Below are positions 36,564 through 47,092 of a DNA stretch of 53,838 nt, one piece after another (position 1 is the stretch's first letter; each line of letters begins with the position of its first letter). Origin of the DNA: Sporosarcina sp. Its GTDB lineage: Bacteria; Bacillota; Bacilli; Bacillales_A; Planococcaceae. The translations under genes were made by a program, and so were the position numbers. The stretch covers positions 1 through 53,838 of the forward strand of contig NZ_JARICI010000055.1 of NCBI RefSeq assembly GCF_029257255.1, in the 5' to 3' direction. The notes under the pieces were generated by a model. It made no database searches and was not told where the DNA came from. It was given only the letters and a program-made list of their open reading frames with translations.

Positions 36564-38975
36564 ATGAAGATGATTGACAATATGGAGAGACCGTTCGGCG
36601 AGCAGTTTAGAGTGGCATGGCAAGAACTGATGAACAGAAAAGTCTATATACTGACCGCGTTCCTTTTCTTGATCGGCTCCTTCTTTCTGTCTCAGGCAGT
36701 AGTATTCGACATGGCGGTTCCGTTTTTCTTATCTATCTGGGCGCTGGCCACTGTGCGTTACCGGCAGTATCTGATCTACGTGTTCATTGGAGGCATGGCG
36801 GGAAGTGCGTTTTTAGGAATGGGACAAGCCGTGATTCATCTGGCGCAACTGCTGCTGTTTCACACGGCAATCAAGTCTCCGTTTGTCAAAAAGTCTATTC
36901 CGCTCGCCGTGGCAGGCTGCATGATCGTCCCGCAGATCATATGGCAGCTTATTATGTATAGCGGGAGCCCGCCTGTGACAGTACAGCTGTCAATCGGGCT
37001 GGAAGCTTTGCTTGCTTTGTTCATGACAGTGTTCATGCTGCTCGCGTTTCCTTCTATCGAAAGATTACTGTATGGACCATGGAATCCTGAACAAGTAAGT
37101 GCGATGTGCATAGTAGGTGCACTCGCGACGACCGGGATGGGCGGCTTGCAGCTCGGCTACATTTCGGTGGCAGGGGTGTTCTTGTTTCTTGCGATTTATG
37201 TAGCCGCCATGGTAGGCGGCGTTCCATTCGCGACAACGGTAGGTATGATTATCGCGTTAATTATAGGTGTTTCTGATTTGGCCTTCACTGGCATGATGGC
37301 GCTCTACGGTATGACAGGGTTGCTTGCAGGTGGACTGAAGAGGTTTGGGAAAATAGGTATTGTAACAGGGAGTTTATTTGTATCGGTCTTTTTCCTGCTG
37401 TACGACGCGACTTTACCGCTGGATACAGTCCATTTCGCCACAATGGGTGTGGCAGCTATACTGTTTTTCTTTATTCCTTCGAGCAGAATGAACCGGATCC
37501 GTCAGGTTTTTTTGCCGAAGCAGGAAGGTATTTCGGAAAAGCGTCAGCAATGGCTGGCGGATAAATTAGATGGACAACTGGAAGAGTTTCAGCAGTTTGC
37601 TCATTTCATGTCGACACTCGTCAATGATCGTTTTTCTCCAGAAGAGGAAGTTGCGGCTGCAGATTCAGTGCCGTCTATTTGCCAATCCTGTTTCCGCTAT
37701 AAAAAATGCTGGGAAAGTGAGGACGCCAGTATGGCTACTTTAGTAAATGAATGGGAATCGACCTATTCTGCAACGAAAAAGGCAGCCCGTCTGCGCGTGG
37801 AAGAGAAGATGAAGTTTAAATGTCTGCGTTTTAAAGGATTGCTTAATGAATTAGAAGAACACGGTACGAACCGTTTATTGATGGGACAACTGCAACACGG
37901 AAGGAAGATGCTGGCACTGCAATTACGTGATATGAGTACACATATAGAAAAAGTGATGCGTGAGGTGAAGGAGGATCTGACGACGTATAAAATGGCTGAG
38001 GAGGAGCTTGCAAACCGTCTGCAAGCGCAAGGAGTGGAGTTTTTCCAAGTAGATATATTATCTGAAGAAAGAGGTGCCTGCAAAGTAGTCATATCAATTC
38101 CCGAGAAGAAAGCAGATTTTGAAACGGAGACAACCGTAGGAGAATATTTAATTCTGCCTATTCTGGAACAGATGTATGAAGAACCGATCTATATTTCAAA
38201 ATCCACTTTTCAACCGTTCCCGTTTCCGCATATGCAGTTGACATTCAGTTCGGCCGTTCGTTTTTCATTGGATTATGATATTGTCACGACAGCCGGCGGA
38301 GGTACATTCCAGGCGGGCGATGCGTATGAAGTGTTTAAAATTCATGATGGACTGTATGCCGTGCTGTTATCTGACGGCATGGGACAAGACCTCAATGCCT
38401 ATCACGAAAGTAGAAAAGTTATTCGTTTAATGCGTGAATGTTTGGGGCAGAATATGGATCCAGAAACAGCGATCCACACGCTTCACTATATGATGGCGCT
38501 GAACGGTTTGGATGATATGTATGCGACGCTTGATCTGGCACTCATTGATTTGCAGGAAGGCCGGCTGTGGTCGTGGAAAGCGGGTTCGATGAGTACGTAT
38601 ATTAAACGGGGAGAGGAATGTATTCGTCTTGACAGTAAGAATGTACCGTTTGGTTTCCTGCCATCTTTTTCCATAGAAGCAAAGCAGGAGGAGTTAAAGT
38701 CAGGCGATATTCTGGTCATGATGACAGATGGAATTTTTAATGGTGAAATTCCACTGGAGGCACAGGAGAAAGTGCTCCAGCAGACAATTGAACGATATAA
38801 AGAACTGGATTGCCGGACGATTGCAGATCAGATTATGGCGGAAATGGAACGTACATTTGAAACAGTTGATGACGACAGAACGATCTTGGTAATGAAAATG
38901 GATCATGTGGTGCCAAAATGGTATAGCGTAAATAAAAAATCGAGGATTATTTCTCAGCAAAAGGTGGTAGGATAG
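36564..38975 (+). CDS. spoIIE: Stage II sporulation phosphatase SpoIIE
   Basis: SpoIIE dephosphorylates SpoIIAA in the forespore, releasing sigma-F, and takes part in polar septation. The 803-residue protein has about ten transmembrane segments (28-320), a central regulatory and oligomerisation region (320-560), and a C-terminal PP2C phosphatase. Metal ligands are visible: D604 in S-D-G-M-G, D in M-M-T-D-G-I-F-N, and D-D-R-T-I-L near the end. The usual D-G-M-G-x-G reads D-G-M-G-Q-D here, a change worth noting. ATG 36564 follows GGGGGTATGGG. In B. subtilis yabS and yabT follow; here tilS does. Confidence 0.96.
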   Translation: MKMIDNMERPFGEQFRVAWQELMNRKVYILTAFLFLIGSFFLSQAVVFDMAVPFFLSIWALATVRYRQYLIYVFIGGMAGSAFLGMGQAVIHLAQLLLFHTAIKSPFVKKSIPLAVAGCMIVPQIIWQLIMYSGSPPVTVQLSIGLEALLALFMTVFMLLAFPSIERLLYGPWNPEQVSAMCIVGALATTGMGGLQLGYISVAGVFLFLAIYVAAMVGGVPFATTVGMIIALIIGVSDLAFTGMMALYGMTGLLAGGLKRFGKIGIVTGSLFVSVFFLLYDATLPLDTVHFATMGVAAILFFFIPSSRMNRIRQVFLPKQEGISEKRQQWLADKLDGQLEEFQQFAHFMSTLVNDRFSPEEEVAAADSVPSICQSCFRYKKCWESEDASMATLVNEWESTYSATKKAARLRVEEKMKFKCLRFKGLLNELEEHGTNRLLMGQLQHGRKMLALQLRDMSTHIEKVMREVKEDLTTYKMAEEELANRLQAQGVEFFQVDILSEERGACKVVISIPEKKADFETETTVGEYLILPILEQMYEEPIYISKSTFQPFPFPHMQLTFSSAVRFSLDYDIVTTAGGGTFQAGDAYEVFKIHDGLYAVLLSDGMGQDLNAYHESRKVIRLMRECLGQNMDPETAIHTLHYMMALNGLDDMYATLDLALIDLQEGRLWSWKAGSMSTYIKRGEECIRLDSKNVPFGFLPSFSIEAKQEELKSGDILVMMTDGIFNGEIPLEAQEKVLQQTIERYKELDCRTIADQIMAEMERTFETVDDDRTILVMKMDHVVPKWYSVNKKSRIISQQKVVG

Positions 38976-38995
38976 AGACAGAAGGGTGATGAATC

Positions 38996-40405
38996 ATGAA
39001 GAGTTTGACACAGAAAGTTTTGCAGTTCATCGACAGACAAACGCTGATTCCTCCCAATTCCCGTGTGCTTGTCGCTTGTTCGGGTGGTGTTGATTCGATG
39101 GTGCTGCTGCATTTTCTTGCAACCCATCAAGACGTGCTATCGATTGAAGCGGGTGCCATTCATATTGATCATATGCTTCGCGGCAAAGAGTCCGCTGAAG
39201 ATGCATATGTAGTAGAACAGCTGTGCAACAAATTTCATTTGCCATTTTTTGCTGAACAGGTCCCGATTCCGTCGCTGGTGGAAAATACCGGTGGCAATGT
39301 GCAGATGCTGTGCAGAGAAGAACGTTATAAAGTGTTTGCAGAAACGATGCAGCAGCATAATTTCACGGCGTTGGCAACTGCTCATCACGCAGAAGACCAG
39401 CTGGAGACGGTGCTGATTCAACTAACGAAAGGACGCACGATGAACGGCATGCCCTTGCAGCGGCCATTTCATCAGGGGAGCGTGGTTCGTCCCTTCCTTC
39501 CCTTGAAAAAAGAAGAGCTGTATGCGTATGCCGCTTCTCATGGTCTTTTGTACAGAGAAGATCCGAGCAATCAAAAAGATGATTATTTGCGCAACCGTAT
39601 CCGGCATCAAGTGGTGCCATTGTTATCGGAAGAAAACCCTTCTGTTGCAGACGGGGTCGTACAATTAACTATGCAGCGCCAAGCGGAAGAAACATTTTTG
39701 CAGGAACTTGCGCTGAAGTACTGGAAGCCAATTGTTCAATATACCGATGAACAGCTTCCTTCTTTTGATCGAAAGGCATTTCTGGCTATTCCTCAAGCTT
39801 TACAAAAGCGGGTGATTCAACTACTATTAAGTTGTCTTCCAAGCCCTGAAATCGTTAAAGCGGAGCAGCGTTCTGCAGTAGTGGAAGAACTGTTAAAGCA
39901 TATTTGCAATACTTCAGGAAACAGTACGATGGATTTGGCTTATGGCTACCGATTTGTTAGAGAATATGATAAACTGCTAGTTACAAAAACGTATATGGAT
40001 ACGGCATCCCTCTGTCCAAAAGTACTGTCAAAAGGAACTTGGCATTCTTGGGGAAGTATACAGTTTTATTGGCAGCATACTGAGGCGCACGCGATCGAAC
40101 AAATTCGATCCTCAGATGAAGTGCGTTACTTTCGATTGCCTGCCTCTGAACTGCCGCTGACGGTGCGTCTTCGGGAACCCGGTGATCGATTACAGTTAAA
40201 AGGCATGTCTCAGACAAAGCGTGTATCACGGTTATTGATTGATGAAAAAGTTGGAATGACGCAAAGACAGCAGCAGCCGGTTGTTACAACGGCAAGCGGT
40301 ATCGTATGTGCGGTGCCGAGCGTTCGGTATGGTGAGATGTTTTTATCTTCCCAACCGAAAGGCGAGTCATACATATGGATTACGCGAGAAGGCGAAAATA
40401 GATAA
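38996..40405 (+). CDS. tilS: tRNA(Ile)-lysidine synthetase
   Basis: TilS attaches lysine to C34 of tRNA-Ile(CAU), so it reads AUA rather than AUG, an essential step. The 469-residue protein has the PP-loop S-G-G-V-D-S (29-34), the H-I-D-H-M-L-R-G-K-E-S motif near 58-68, A-T-A-H-H-A-E-D-Q-x-E-T and R-N-R-I-R-H, and a C-terminal substrate-binding domain. ATG 38996 follows AAGGGTG. hprT follows after 18 bases, and the tilS-hprT-ftsH order is conserved. Confidence 0.96.
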   Translation: MKSLTQKVLQFIDRQTLIPPNSRVLVACSGGVDSMVLLHFLATHQDVLSIEAGAIHIDHMLRGKESAEDAYVVEQLCNKFHLPFFAEQVPIPSLVENTGGNVQMLCREERYKVFAETMQQHNFTALATAHHAEDQLETVLIQLTKGRTMNGMPLQRPFHQGSVVRPFLPLKKEELYAYAASHGLLYREDPSNQKDDYLRNRIRHQVVPLLSEENPSVADGVVQLTMQRQAEETFLQELALKYWKPIVQYTDEQLPSFDRKAFLAIPQALQKRVIQLLLSCLPSPEIVKAEQRSAVVEELLKHICNTSGNSTMDLAYGYRFVREYDKLLVTKTYMDTASLCPKVLSKGTWHSWGSIQFYWQHTEAHAIEQIRSSDEVRYFRLPASELPLTVRLREPGDRLQLKGMSQTKRVSRLLIDEKVGMTQRQQQPVVTTASGIVCAVPSVRYGEMFLSSQPKGESYIWITREGENR

Positions 40406-40423
40406 AATGGAGGGGACGAGCCG

Positions 40424-40966
40424 ATGATCGCACAAGATATCGAGCAAGTTTTAATTTCAGAAGAAGAACTTCAAGAGAGAGTTAGGGAACTCGGGGCTAC
40501 TTTAACGGAAGAGTACCGCGAGAAGTTTCCGTTGGCAATTGGCGTCTTAAAAGGGGCATTGCCATTCATGAGCGATCTTATCAAACGAGTTGATACGTAT
40601 ATTGAATTGGATTTCATGGACGTATCAAGCTATGGTAACGCAACGGTCTCTTCAGGCGAAGTGAAAATTGTCAAAGATTTGAACACAAGTGTAGAGGGCC
40701 GCGATGTACTGATCATTGAAGATATTATTGACAGTGGAAAGACATTGAATTATTTAGTGGAACTATTTAAATATAGAAAAGCCAACTCCATCAAAATTGT
40801 AACCTTACTGGATAAACCGACAGGCCGCAAAGTGGATCTGAAGGCAGATTATGTAGGGTTCAACGTTCCAGATGCATTCGTTGTCGGCTACGGACTCGAT
40901 TATGCGGAAAAGTATCGGAACTTGCCATACATTGGTGTGCTGAAAAAAGAAATTTACTCTTTTTAA
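40424..40966 (+). CDS. hprT: Hypoxanthine phosphoribosyltransferase
   Basis: HprT salvages hypoxanthine and guanine with PRPP. The 180-residue enzyme has the PRPP loop [11 protein letters not shown] (about 100-110), preceded by F-M-D-V-S-S-Y-G, and [11 protein letters not shown] near the C terminus. In B. subtilis and Listeria HprT also acts with TilS as an activator of ftsH transcription, which fits the gene order. ATG 40424 follows GGAGGGG. Confidence 0.97.
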   Translation: MIAQDIEQVLISEEELQERVRELGATLTEEYREKFPLAIGVLKGALPFMSDLIKRVDTYIELDFMDVSSYGNATVSSGEVKIVKDLNTSVEGRDVLIIEDIIDSGKTLNYLVELFKYRKANSIKIVTLLDKPTGRKVDLKADYVGFNVPDAFVVGYGLDYAEKYRNLPYIGVLKKEIYSF

Positions 40967-40978
40967 CGCTTTCCGACT

Positions 40979-41011
40979 AGGCTTAGAACGGCCGGTTTGA
41001 AAGCCTTTTTC
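40979..41011 (+). terminator. Terminator after hprT
   Basis: AGGCTT (40979-40984) pairs with AAGCCT (41001-41006), with AACGGCCGGTT self-complementary inside, then a T run. Confidence 0.6.
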
Positions 41012-41027
41012 CATGAAGGCATTTTCA

Positions 41028-41057
41028 TTGTAGAGTCGAGTTAATCTATGTTAAAAT
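41028..41057 (+). promoter_or_regulatory. ftsH promoter
   Basis: TTGTAG (41028-41033), 18-base spacer, TAAAAT (41052-41057), about 50 bases before the start codon. Confidence 0.6.
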
Positions 41058-41108
41058 TTACAATAGTTTTCTGTTTAGTTTTTGTTGAATGAGATGAGGA
41101 GGCTTGGG

Positions 41109-43157
41109 ATGAATCGAATACTTCGATACTTTCTTTTATATGGATTGATCTTCCTTGCAATCATGGGGATATTCAGTTCGCTAAATAATCCAAATCCGAA
41201 GATGAAACCGATTCGGTATGACGAATTCGTCGCAGCGCTGGAGGCAGGAAAAGTCGAAAACGCTACTTTTCAGCCTTTACAGCTCGTGTATGAAGTAAAA
41301 GGGGAAATAGAAGGCTACGAAAAGGGAGAGACATTCGTAACCAATGTTCCATCAAATGATATGGACGGTATTAAGGAAATCGCGCAAACGACAAAGACGG
41401 AAATTGATTTCCTGAAGCCGGCTGAAACCAGTGCATGGGTATCGTTCTTTACAGGTCTTGTGCCATTTATCATCATTATTATCCTTTTCTTCTTCCTATT
41501 GAATCAATCACAAGGCGGCGGTGGCGGTCGAGTGATGAACTTCGGAAAGAGTAAAGCGAAACTGCAGACCGATGATCGAAAGAAAGTACGTTTTAATGAC
41601 GTAGCAGGTGCAGATGAAGAAAAAGCCGAGCTGGAAGAGGTCGTTGACTTCTTGAAAGATGCTCGCAAGTTTGTAGAGCTCGGTGCGCGGATTCCTAAAG
41701 GGATTTTGCTCGTAGGGCCTCCGGGTACAGGTAAAACTTTGCTGGCGCGTGCAGTTGCAGGTGAAGCGGGTGTACCGTTCTTCTCGATTTCAGGTTCTGA
41801 TTTCGTGGAGATGTTCGTAGGTGTCGGTGCTTCCCGTGTGCGTGACTTGTTCGAGAATGCAAAGAAAAATGCACCATGTATTATCTTTATTGATGAAATT
41901 GACGCAGTTGGACGTCAGCGTGGCGCAGGCTTAGGCGGCGGGCACGATGAACGTGAGCAGACATTGAACCAATTGCTTGTTGAAATGGATGGCTTTGAAG
42001 GCAACGAAGGAATTATTATCGTTGCTGCTACAAACCGTCCGGATATTCTGGACCCTGCTCTTCTTCGTCCAGGACGTTTCGACCGTCAAATTACGGTTGG
42101 CCGCCCGGATGTTAAAGGGAGAGAAGCTGTACTGAAAGTCCACGCACGTAACAAGCCGCTGGATGATTCGGTGGATATGAAAGCTCTTGCACAGCGTACA
42201 CCTGGATTCTCAGGTGCTGATCTTGAGAACTTGTTGAACGAAGCGGCACTTGTCGCGGCAAGAAGAAAGAAAACCAAGATTGATATGTCCGATATTGATG
42301 AAGCGACAGACCGGGTAATTGCGGGTCCTGCAAAAACAAGCCGCGTCATATCTAAAAAAGAACGCAATATCGTGGCCTTCCACGAAGCTGGGCACGTAGT
42401 TGTCGGCTTGATTCTCGATGATGCGGAAATCGTCCATAAAGTAACGATTGTTCCACGCGGGCAGGCAGGCGGTTATGCCGTTATGCTTCCGAAAGAAGAC
42501 CGTTACTTCATGACGAAGCCTGAGCTTCTCGATAAAATCGCAGGTTTACTCGGCGGCCGTGTATCAGAGGAAGTTGTTCTTGGCGAAGTATCTACGGGTG
42601 CCCACAATGACTTCCAGCGTGCAACTGGTATTGCGCGTTCAATGGTTACGGAATACGGAATGAGTGATAAACTCGGACCGATGCAGTTTGGTCAGTCGCA
42701 AGGCGGCCAGGTATTCTTGGGACGTGACTTTAATTCCGAGCAGAACTATTCTGAGTCAATTGCATATGAAATTGACCAGGAAATGCAACGGATCATTAAA
42801 GAGCAATATGAGCGTACAAGACAAATACTCACTGAAAACCGTGATTTGCTTGATCTGATTGCTACGACTTTATTGGAAGTCGAAACGCTTGATGCGGAAC
42901 AAATTAATCACTTGAAAGACCATGGTGTCTTACCTGAGCGACCATACGAAAACGGCAATGGCGCAGGCGATGTGAAAGAGTCTGAAACGGAGACTCCAAA
43001 ACTTGCTGACGCGACGGAAACGGATTCGAATGAAACTTCTGATGTAAATCCAGACGTCACGGGTGCACCACAAGACCCGTCTGTCGGAGATTTGCCGAGT
43101 GAAAGTGGAACAGGTGACAAAACACTTCCTTCCATTGATGAGGAACGCAGAGATTAA
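41109..43157 (+). CDS. ftsH: ATP-dependent zinc metalloprotease FtsH
   Basis: FtsH is a membrane-anchored AAA+ protease that degrades regulatory and misfolded membrane proteins. The 682-residue protein has two transmembrane segments (about 5-25 and 112-132), an extracytoplasmic domain between them, Walker A G-P-P-G-T-G-K-T (about 203-210), Walker B I-F-I-D-E-I-D, and the zinc motif H-E-A-G-H near 425. The C-terminal 60 residues are acidic, Ser/Thr-rich and low in complexity. I choose ATG 41109 with GAGGAGG upstream; the frame extends back to 41082 without a good ribosome binding site. Confidence 0.97.
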   Translation: MNRILRYFLLYGLIFLAIMGIFSSLNNPNPKMKPIRYDEFVAALEAGKVENATFQPLQLVYEVKGEIEGYEKGETFVTNVPSNDMDGIKEIAQTTKTEIDFLKPAETSAWVSFFTGLVPFIIIIILFFFLLNQSQGGGGGRVMNFGKSKAKLQTDDRKKVRFNDVAGADEEKAELEEVVDFLKDARKFVELGARIPKGILLVGPPGTGKTLLARAVAGEAGVPFFSISGSDFVEMFVGVGASRVRDLFENAKKNAPCIIFIDEIDAVGRQRGAGLGGGHDEREQTLNQLLVEMDGFEGNEGIIIVAATNRPDILDPALLRPGRFDRQITVGRPDVKGREAVLKVHARNKPLDDSVDMKALAQRTPGFSGADLENLLNEAALVAARRKKTKIDMSDIDEATDRVIAGPAKTSRVISKKERNIVAFHEAGHVVVGLILDDAEIVHKVTIVPRGQAGGYAVMLPKEDRYFMTKPELLDKIAGLLGGRVSEEVVLGEVSTGAHNDFQRATGIARSMVTEYGMSDKLGPMQFGQSQGGQVFLGRDFNSEQNYSESIAYEIDQEMQRIIKEQYERTRQILTENRDLLDLIATTLLEVETLDAEQINHLKDHGVLPERPYENGNGAGDVKESETETPKLADATETDSNETSDVNPDVTGAPQDPSVGDLPSESGTGDKTLPSIDEERRD

Positions 43158-43165
43158 GTGCAACA

Positions 43166-43200
43166 ACAGCCGACTGTATATAGCAGTCGGCTGTTTTCTT
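43166..43200 (+). terminator. Terminator after ftsH
   Basis: ACAGCCGACT (43166-43175) pairs perfectly with AGTCGGCTGT (43185-43194), then TTTCTT. Confidence 0.92.
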
Positions 43201-43322
43201 ATGACGGGGCTATTGTTGAAGTGCTAAAACTATGTTGAAAAGACAAACCAACTGCTTGTATAGTGACCGAATGTTTATGGTATGATGTGTGGGAAAAGTC
43301 AGAGTAAGAGAGGAAAACGACT

Positions 43323-44087
43323 ATGCTGTTAGTATTAGATACAGGCAATACCAATATTGTTTTAGGTGTGTATGAGGGAGCCGAATTAAAGCATCACTGG
43401 CGTATGGAAACATATCGTCATAAGACGGAAGATGAGTATGCGATGCAGGTCAAAGCAATGTTCCAGCACGTAGGTCTTTCATTTAAAGACATCACTGGAA
43501 TCATTATTTCCTCTGTGGTGCCACCCGTCATGTTCCCGCTGGAGCAGATGTGCAAAAAGTATTTCAAGCAGAAACCAATGATCGTGGGTCCGGGTGTAAA
43601 AACGGGCTTAAATATTAAGTATGAAAATCCCCGGGAAGTCGGAGCAGACCGTATCGTTAATGCGGTAGCGGCCATCCGTGATTATGGCAGCCCGCTAATT
43701 ATCGTCGATTTCGGTACAGCCACAACATATTGCTATGTCAATGAACACGGTGAATACATGGGAGGCGCGATCGCTCCCGGAATTAAAATTTCGATGGAAG
43801 CTCTTTTTGACCGTGCGTCCAAATTGCCGCGAGTAGAGCTGGCACGTCCTGAACATGTAGTGGGTAAAAATACAGTAGCAGCTATGCAGTCGGGTATCAT
43901 ATTCGGCTATGTCGGACAGGTCGAGGGTATCGTCAACCGGATGAAAGCAGAAAGCAATATAGAGCCTACTGTCATTGCGACAGGCGGGATGGCCGAACTG
44001 ATATCTACAGAAACGAAAATCATTGATGTAGTCGATAACTTCTTGACGCTTAAAGGGCTGCATCTCATATATGAAAGAAATCTGTAA
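43323..44087 (+). CDS. coaX: Type III pantothenate kinase
   Basis: CoaX phosphorylates pantothenate, the first step of coenzyme A synthesis. The 254-residue ASKHA-fold enzyme shows [11 protein letters not shown] (residues 5-15), [12 protein letters not shown] near 98-109, and I-V-D-F-G-T-A-T-T near 124-132. ATG 43323 has AGAGGA upstream. The TATGAT near 43280 may be its -10. hslO follows closely, as in B. subtilis (yacB-yacC). Confidence 0.96.
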   Translation: MLLVLDTGNTNIVLGVYEGAELKHHWRMETYRHKTEDEYAMQVKAMFQHVGLSFKDITGIIISSVVPPVMFPLEQMCKKYFKQKPMIVGPGVKTGLNIKYENPREVGADRIVNAVAAIRDYGSPLIIVDFGTATTYCYVNEHGEYMGGAIAPGIKISMEALFDRASKLPRVELARPEHVVGKNTVAAMQSGIIFGYVGQVEGIVNRMKAESNIEPTVIATGGMAELISTETKIIDVVDNFLTLKGLHLIYERNL

Positions 44088-44101
44088 TAGGAGTGAAGAA
44101 C

Positions 44102-44992
44102 ATGTCAACTGATTATTTAGTAAAAGCACTTGCGTTCGATGGAGTAATTCGGGCGTATGCAGTACGCTCTACAGATACAGTAGCGGAAGTCCAACAGCGT
44201 CACCAGATGTGGCCGACTGCAACAGCGGCACTCGGCCGTACGATTTCAGCATCAGTCATGATGGGTGCAATGCTAAAAGGTGATAATAAACTGACTATCA
44301 AAATTCAAGGTAACGGTCCGCTGGGGCCAATTGTTGTGGATGCCAATGCTCATGGAGAAGTCCGTGGTTATGCAACGAATCCACAGACGCATGTTCCGTT
44401 AAATGAAAAAGGGAAATTAGACGTGCGCGGTGTTGTCGGTACAGAAGGAACACTTTCTATTGTTAAAGACCTTGGACTGAAGGATTATTTCACAGGACAG
44501 GTTCCTATTATTTCCGGGGAAATAGCGGAAGACTTCACGCAATATCTGGTTGTCTCTGAACAAGTGCCTTCTGCTGTAGCGCTAGGTGTACTTGTGAATC
44601 CGGATAACACGGTGAAAGCTTCTGGTGGTTTTATCATTCAGGTGATGCCTGGTGCTACAGATGAAACAATCACTCTTCTAGAGGAAAAGATTGCGAATAT
44701 GACACCTATTTCTACAATGGTCGATCAAGGTCTCACTCCTGAAGGGATCCTTACAGAAGTATTAGGCCAGGAAAATGTAGAGTTCCTGGACAAAGTAGAT
44801 GTGAGATTTGATTGTGAGTGCTCGAAAGAACGTTTTGGTGAAGCGATAACGGGTCTTGGCGTTGTAGAGATACAGGCAATGATTGACGAAGATCACGGCG
44901 CTGAAGCACAATGTCATTTCTGTCTGGAAACGTATCAGTATTCGGAGCAAGAGTTGAAGGGGTATATTAATGAGATTCAATCGACCGACTGA
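44102..44992 (+). CDS. hslO: Redox-regulated chaperone Hsp33
   Basis: Hsp33 is a holdase switched on by oxidation of its zinc-binding cysteines. The 296-residue protein has the family's N-terminal fold and a C-terminal zinc centre at C238, C240 (C-E-C), C271 and C274 (C-H-F-C). I choose ATG 44102, with AGGAG 8-12 bases before it; GTG 44093 would add three residues. The 3' end overlaps the next gene by 23 bases, so the two are coupled. Confidence 0.95.
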   Translation: MSTDYLVKALAFDGVIRAYAVRSTDTVAEVQQRHQMWPTATAALGRTISASVMMGAMLKGDNKLTIKIQGNGPLGPIVVDANAHGEVRGYATNPQTHVPLNEKGKLDVRGVVGTEGTLSIVKDLGLKDYFTGQVPIISGEIAEDFTQYLVVSEQVPSAVALGVLVNPDNTVKASGGFIIQVMPGATDETITLLEEKIANMTPISTMVDQGLTPEGILTEVLGQENVEFLDKVDVRFDCECSKERFGEAITGLGVVEIQAMIDEDHGAEAQCHFCLETYQYSEQELKGYINEIQSTD

Positions 44993-45896
44993 GCTTGCTT
45001 CGGCACCCCAGAAAAAGCGACTGAAAACGAAGCCGTTTGTTACATTATTAGGAGTTTTATTGGCCATGAATGTCTTTTGGGTATTTCATTGGCTGTTGAC
45101 TGATCGTTCTCCTGCTGCAGATACAGAAGAAGTGGCTTCTGTGGCGGGTGAGCCGATCACCCGTGCGGAATGGATGTCGGCAATGGAGCAAGAGGTAGGA
45201 AGAGAAGTACTGGAAGATTTAGTGAATCATCGGGTTATGAATGCTGCCGCTAAAGAATACGGTATAAAAGTATCGGATAAAGAGGTTGATCTCGAGCTTG
45301 CGTTGATTACATCAGTCGATGGCCAGCAGCACTCAGGACTTGATACGGAGCAGACGAGGAACCAGATTCGCAGTGAACTGATCTTAGAGAAAGTACTTAC
45401 GAAAGATGTAGTGATTAAGGAAAGCGCTATCAAAAAGTACTTTGAACAAAATGAAATGTTCTTTCATGTACTGCCTGCCTACCGTACGTCGATCATTGTT
45501 TCTGCCACAGAAAAAGAGGCGAAGCAGGTAGCCGATGAACTGAAGGGCGGTTCTGCGTTTTCTGCGCTTGCAAAAGAGCGTTCCATTGATCGTTCTTCTG
45601 GTAACCTGGGTGGCGACCTCGGCTATGTAAATTCACAGACAGAAGATGTGGATCCGCAGGTGATTAAAGCGGCAGAAAAATTGAAAGCTGATGAAGTGGG
45701 TAAGCCGTTTGCGTTAAAGGACGGAACCTATGCAATTGTTACGGTTCTTGAAACGATTAAAGAACGTGATTTTACATATGCAGAAGTAAATGACCATATC
45801 AAGCGCCAACTTGCTTTGGAACAGCTGCCTGAATCAGTAAGTCCGGAAGCCTTCTGGAAAGAGTTTGATGCAGAATGGTTTTACGGTAAGAAGTGA
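44970..45896 (+). CDS. yacD: Membrane-anchored parvulin-type peptidyl-prolyl isomerase (YacD)
   Basis: A 308-residue protein with a basic cytoplasmic start, one transmembrane segment (about 24-44), and an extracytoplasmic SurA_N-like helical region. A PpiC/parvulin domain follows (about 165-260: [22 protein letters not shown]). It resembles PrsA foldases but lacks an obvious lipobox cysteine, so it is anchored by its helix. The start ATG 44970 lies inside hslO with GAAGGGG upstream. Corresponds to B. subtilis yacD by place. A role in folding exported proteins is inferred. Confidence 0.9.
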   Translation: MRFNRPTELASAPQKKRLKTKPFVTLLGVLLAMNVFWVFHWLLTDRSPAADTEEVASVAGEPITRAEWMSAMEQEVGREVLEDLVNHRVMNAAAKEYGIKVSDKEVDLELALITSVDGQQHSGLDTEQTRNQIRSELILEKVLTKDVVIKESAIKKYFEQNEMFFHVLPAYRTSIIVSATEKEAKQVADELKGGSAFSALAKERSIDRSSGNLGGDLGYVNSQTEDVDPQVIKAAEKLKADEVGKPFALKDGTYAIVTVLETIKERDFTYAEVNDHIKRQLALEQLPESVSPEAFWKEFDAEWFYGKK

Positions 45897-45926
45897 AATC
45901 AGATTGTAATTCTCTGAATAATTTAA

Positions 45927-45955
45927 TTGACAAGAGAAAAGTAAGGTAGTATGAT
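45927..45955 (+). promoter_or_regulatory. cysK promoter
   Basis: TTGACA (45927-45932), 17-base spacer, TATGAT (45950-45955). I did not find an S-box or T-box leader; CymR-type control was not assessable by eye. Confidence 0.85.
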
Positions 45956-46004
45956 TAAAACAATAAAACATATCAAACTACTAGGGATTAGGAGTGGATC
46001 ATTT

Positions 46005-46931
46005 ATGAGTAAAGTCGGAAATTCAGTAATTGATTTAGTCGGCAACACCCCTCTCGTCAAATTAAATCGGTTAACTGGTGCAGAGGATGCAGACGTTTAT
46101 TTGAAATTAGAATACTTTAATCCGGGTTCGAGTGTTAAAGACCGAATTGCACTGGCGATGATCGAAGCGGCTGAAAAAGACGGCAGCCTGAAAGAAGACA
46201 GCACAATCATTGAACCGACAAGCGGCAATACAGGAATCGGCTTAGCAATGATTGCAGCAGCTAAAGGCTATAAGGCTGTTCTCGTAATGCCTGACACAAT
46301 GAGCTTGGAACGTCGCAATTTGCTTCGTGCATATGGAGCGGAATTGGTATTGACTCCGGGTGCTGAAGGTATGAAAGGCGCAATCGCAAAAGCAGAAGAA
46401 TTATCGAAAGAAAACGGCTGGTTTCTTCCTCAGCAGTTCAATAACGAATCAAATCCTGAAGTACACCGTTTAACGACGGGTCCTGAAATTGCAAATGCGC
46501 TTGACCGCGTAGATGCTTTCATCGCAGGAATTGGAACAGGTGGAACGATCACAGGAGCTGGTGGTGTTTTAAAAGAACGTTTCCCGGAAATTAAAATTGT
46601 AGCTGTTGAGCCTGAAGATTCTGCTGTACTATCGGGTGCCAAACCGGGTCCGCACAAGATTCAAGGAATTGGAGCAGGATTCGTCCCGAAAGTATTGGAC
46701 ACAGATATTTACGATGAAATCATTCAAGTCTCGAATGACGATGCATATGATTACGCGCGCCGTGCAGCGCGCGAAGAAGGAATTTTAGGTGGCGTATCAT
46801 CTGGTGCTGCCATTGTAGCTGCGTTGCAAGTTGCAAAGAAACTCGGCAAAGGCAAAAAGGTAGTAGCTATTATCCCGTCCAACGGTGAGCGCTACTTGAG
46901 TACACCGCTTTACCAATTTGACGAAGAATAA
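46005..46931 (+). CDS. cysK: Cysteine synthase A
   Basis: CysK makes cysteine from O-acetylserine and sulfide with PLP. The 308-residue enzyme shows G-N-T-P-L-V near 13, the PLP lysine K45 in S-S-V-K-D-R, the phosphate/substrate loop T-S-G-N-T-G near 70-75, and G-T-G-G-T near 175. I choose ATG 46005 (AGGAGTGG upstream); the frame extends to 45951 but that start lies within the promoter. In Bacillus the CysK protein also acts as a co-regulator of CymR. Confidence 0.96.
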   Translation: MSKVGNSVIDLVGNTPLVKLNRLTGAEDADVYLKLEYFNPGSSVKDRIALAMIEAAEKDGSLKEDSTIIEPTSGNTGIGLAMIAAAKGYKAVLVMPDTMSLERRNLLRAYGAELVLTPGAEGMKGAIAKAEELSKENGWFLPQQFNNESNPEVHRLTTGPEIANALDRVDAFIAGIGTGGTITGAGGVLKERFPEIKIVAVEPEDSAVLSGAKPGPHKIQGIGAGFVPKVLDTDIYDEIIQVSNDDAYDYARRAAREEGILGGVSSGAAIVAALQVAKKLGKGKKVVAIIPSNGERYLSTPLYQFDEE

Positions 46932-46934
46932 CCC

Positions 46935-46962
46935 AAAGAGCGCTCATTTGCGCTCTTTTTTT
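46935..46962 (+). terminator. Terminator after cysK
   Basis: AAAGAGCGC (46935-46943) pairs with GCGCTCTTT (46950-46958), followed by further T residues. Confidence 0.93.
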
Positions 46963-47092
46963 CATATTCCAGTAGAAACAGGTAAAACCTCTACGCTTTC
47001 GTCAGACTATAAGATTCTGTATAATTGCTATAGGTGAGTTAGATCTACAATTTAAAATAAACTGCGTAATAAACATAACGAGGAGGCTGGCT

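Noticed and set aside
36222..36623. 133-codon minus-strand frame over the tRNA and spoIIE start
   Set aside because: It covers the tRNA gene, its promoter and terminator, and the spoIIE control region, with no ribosome binding site.
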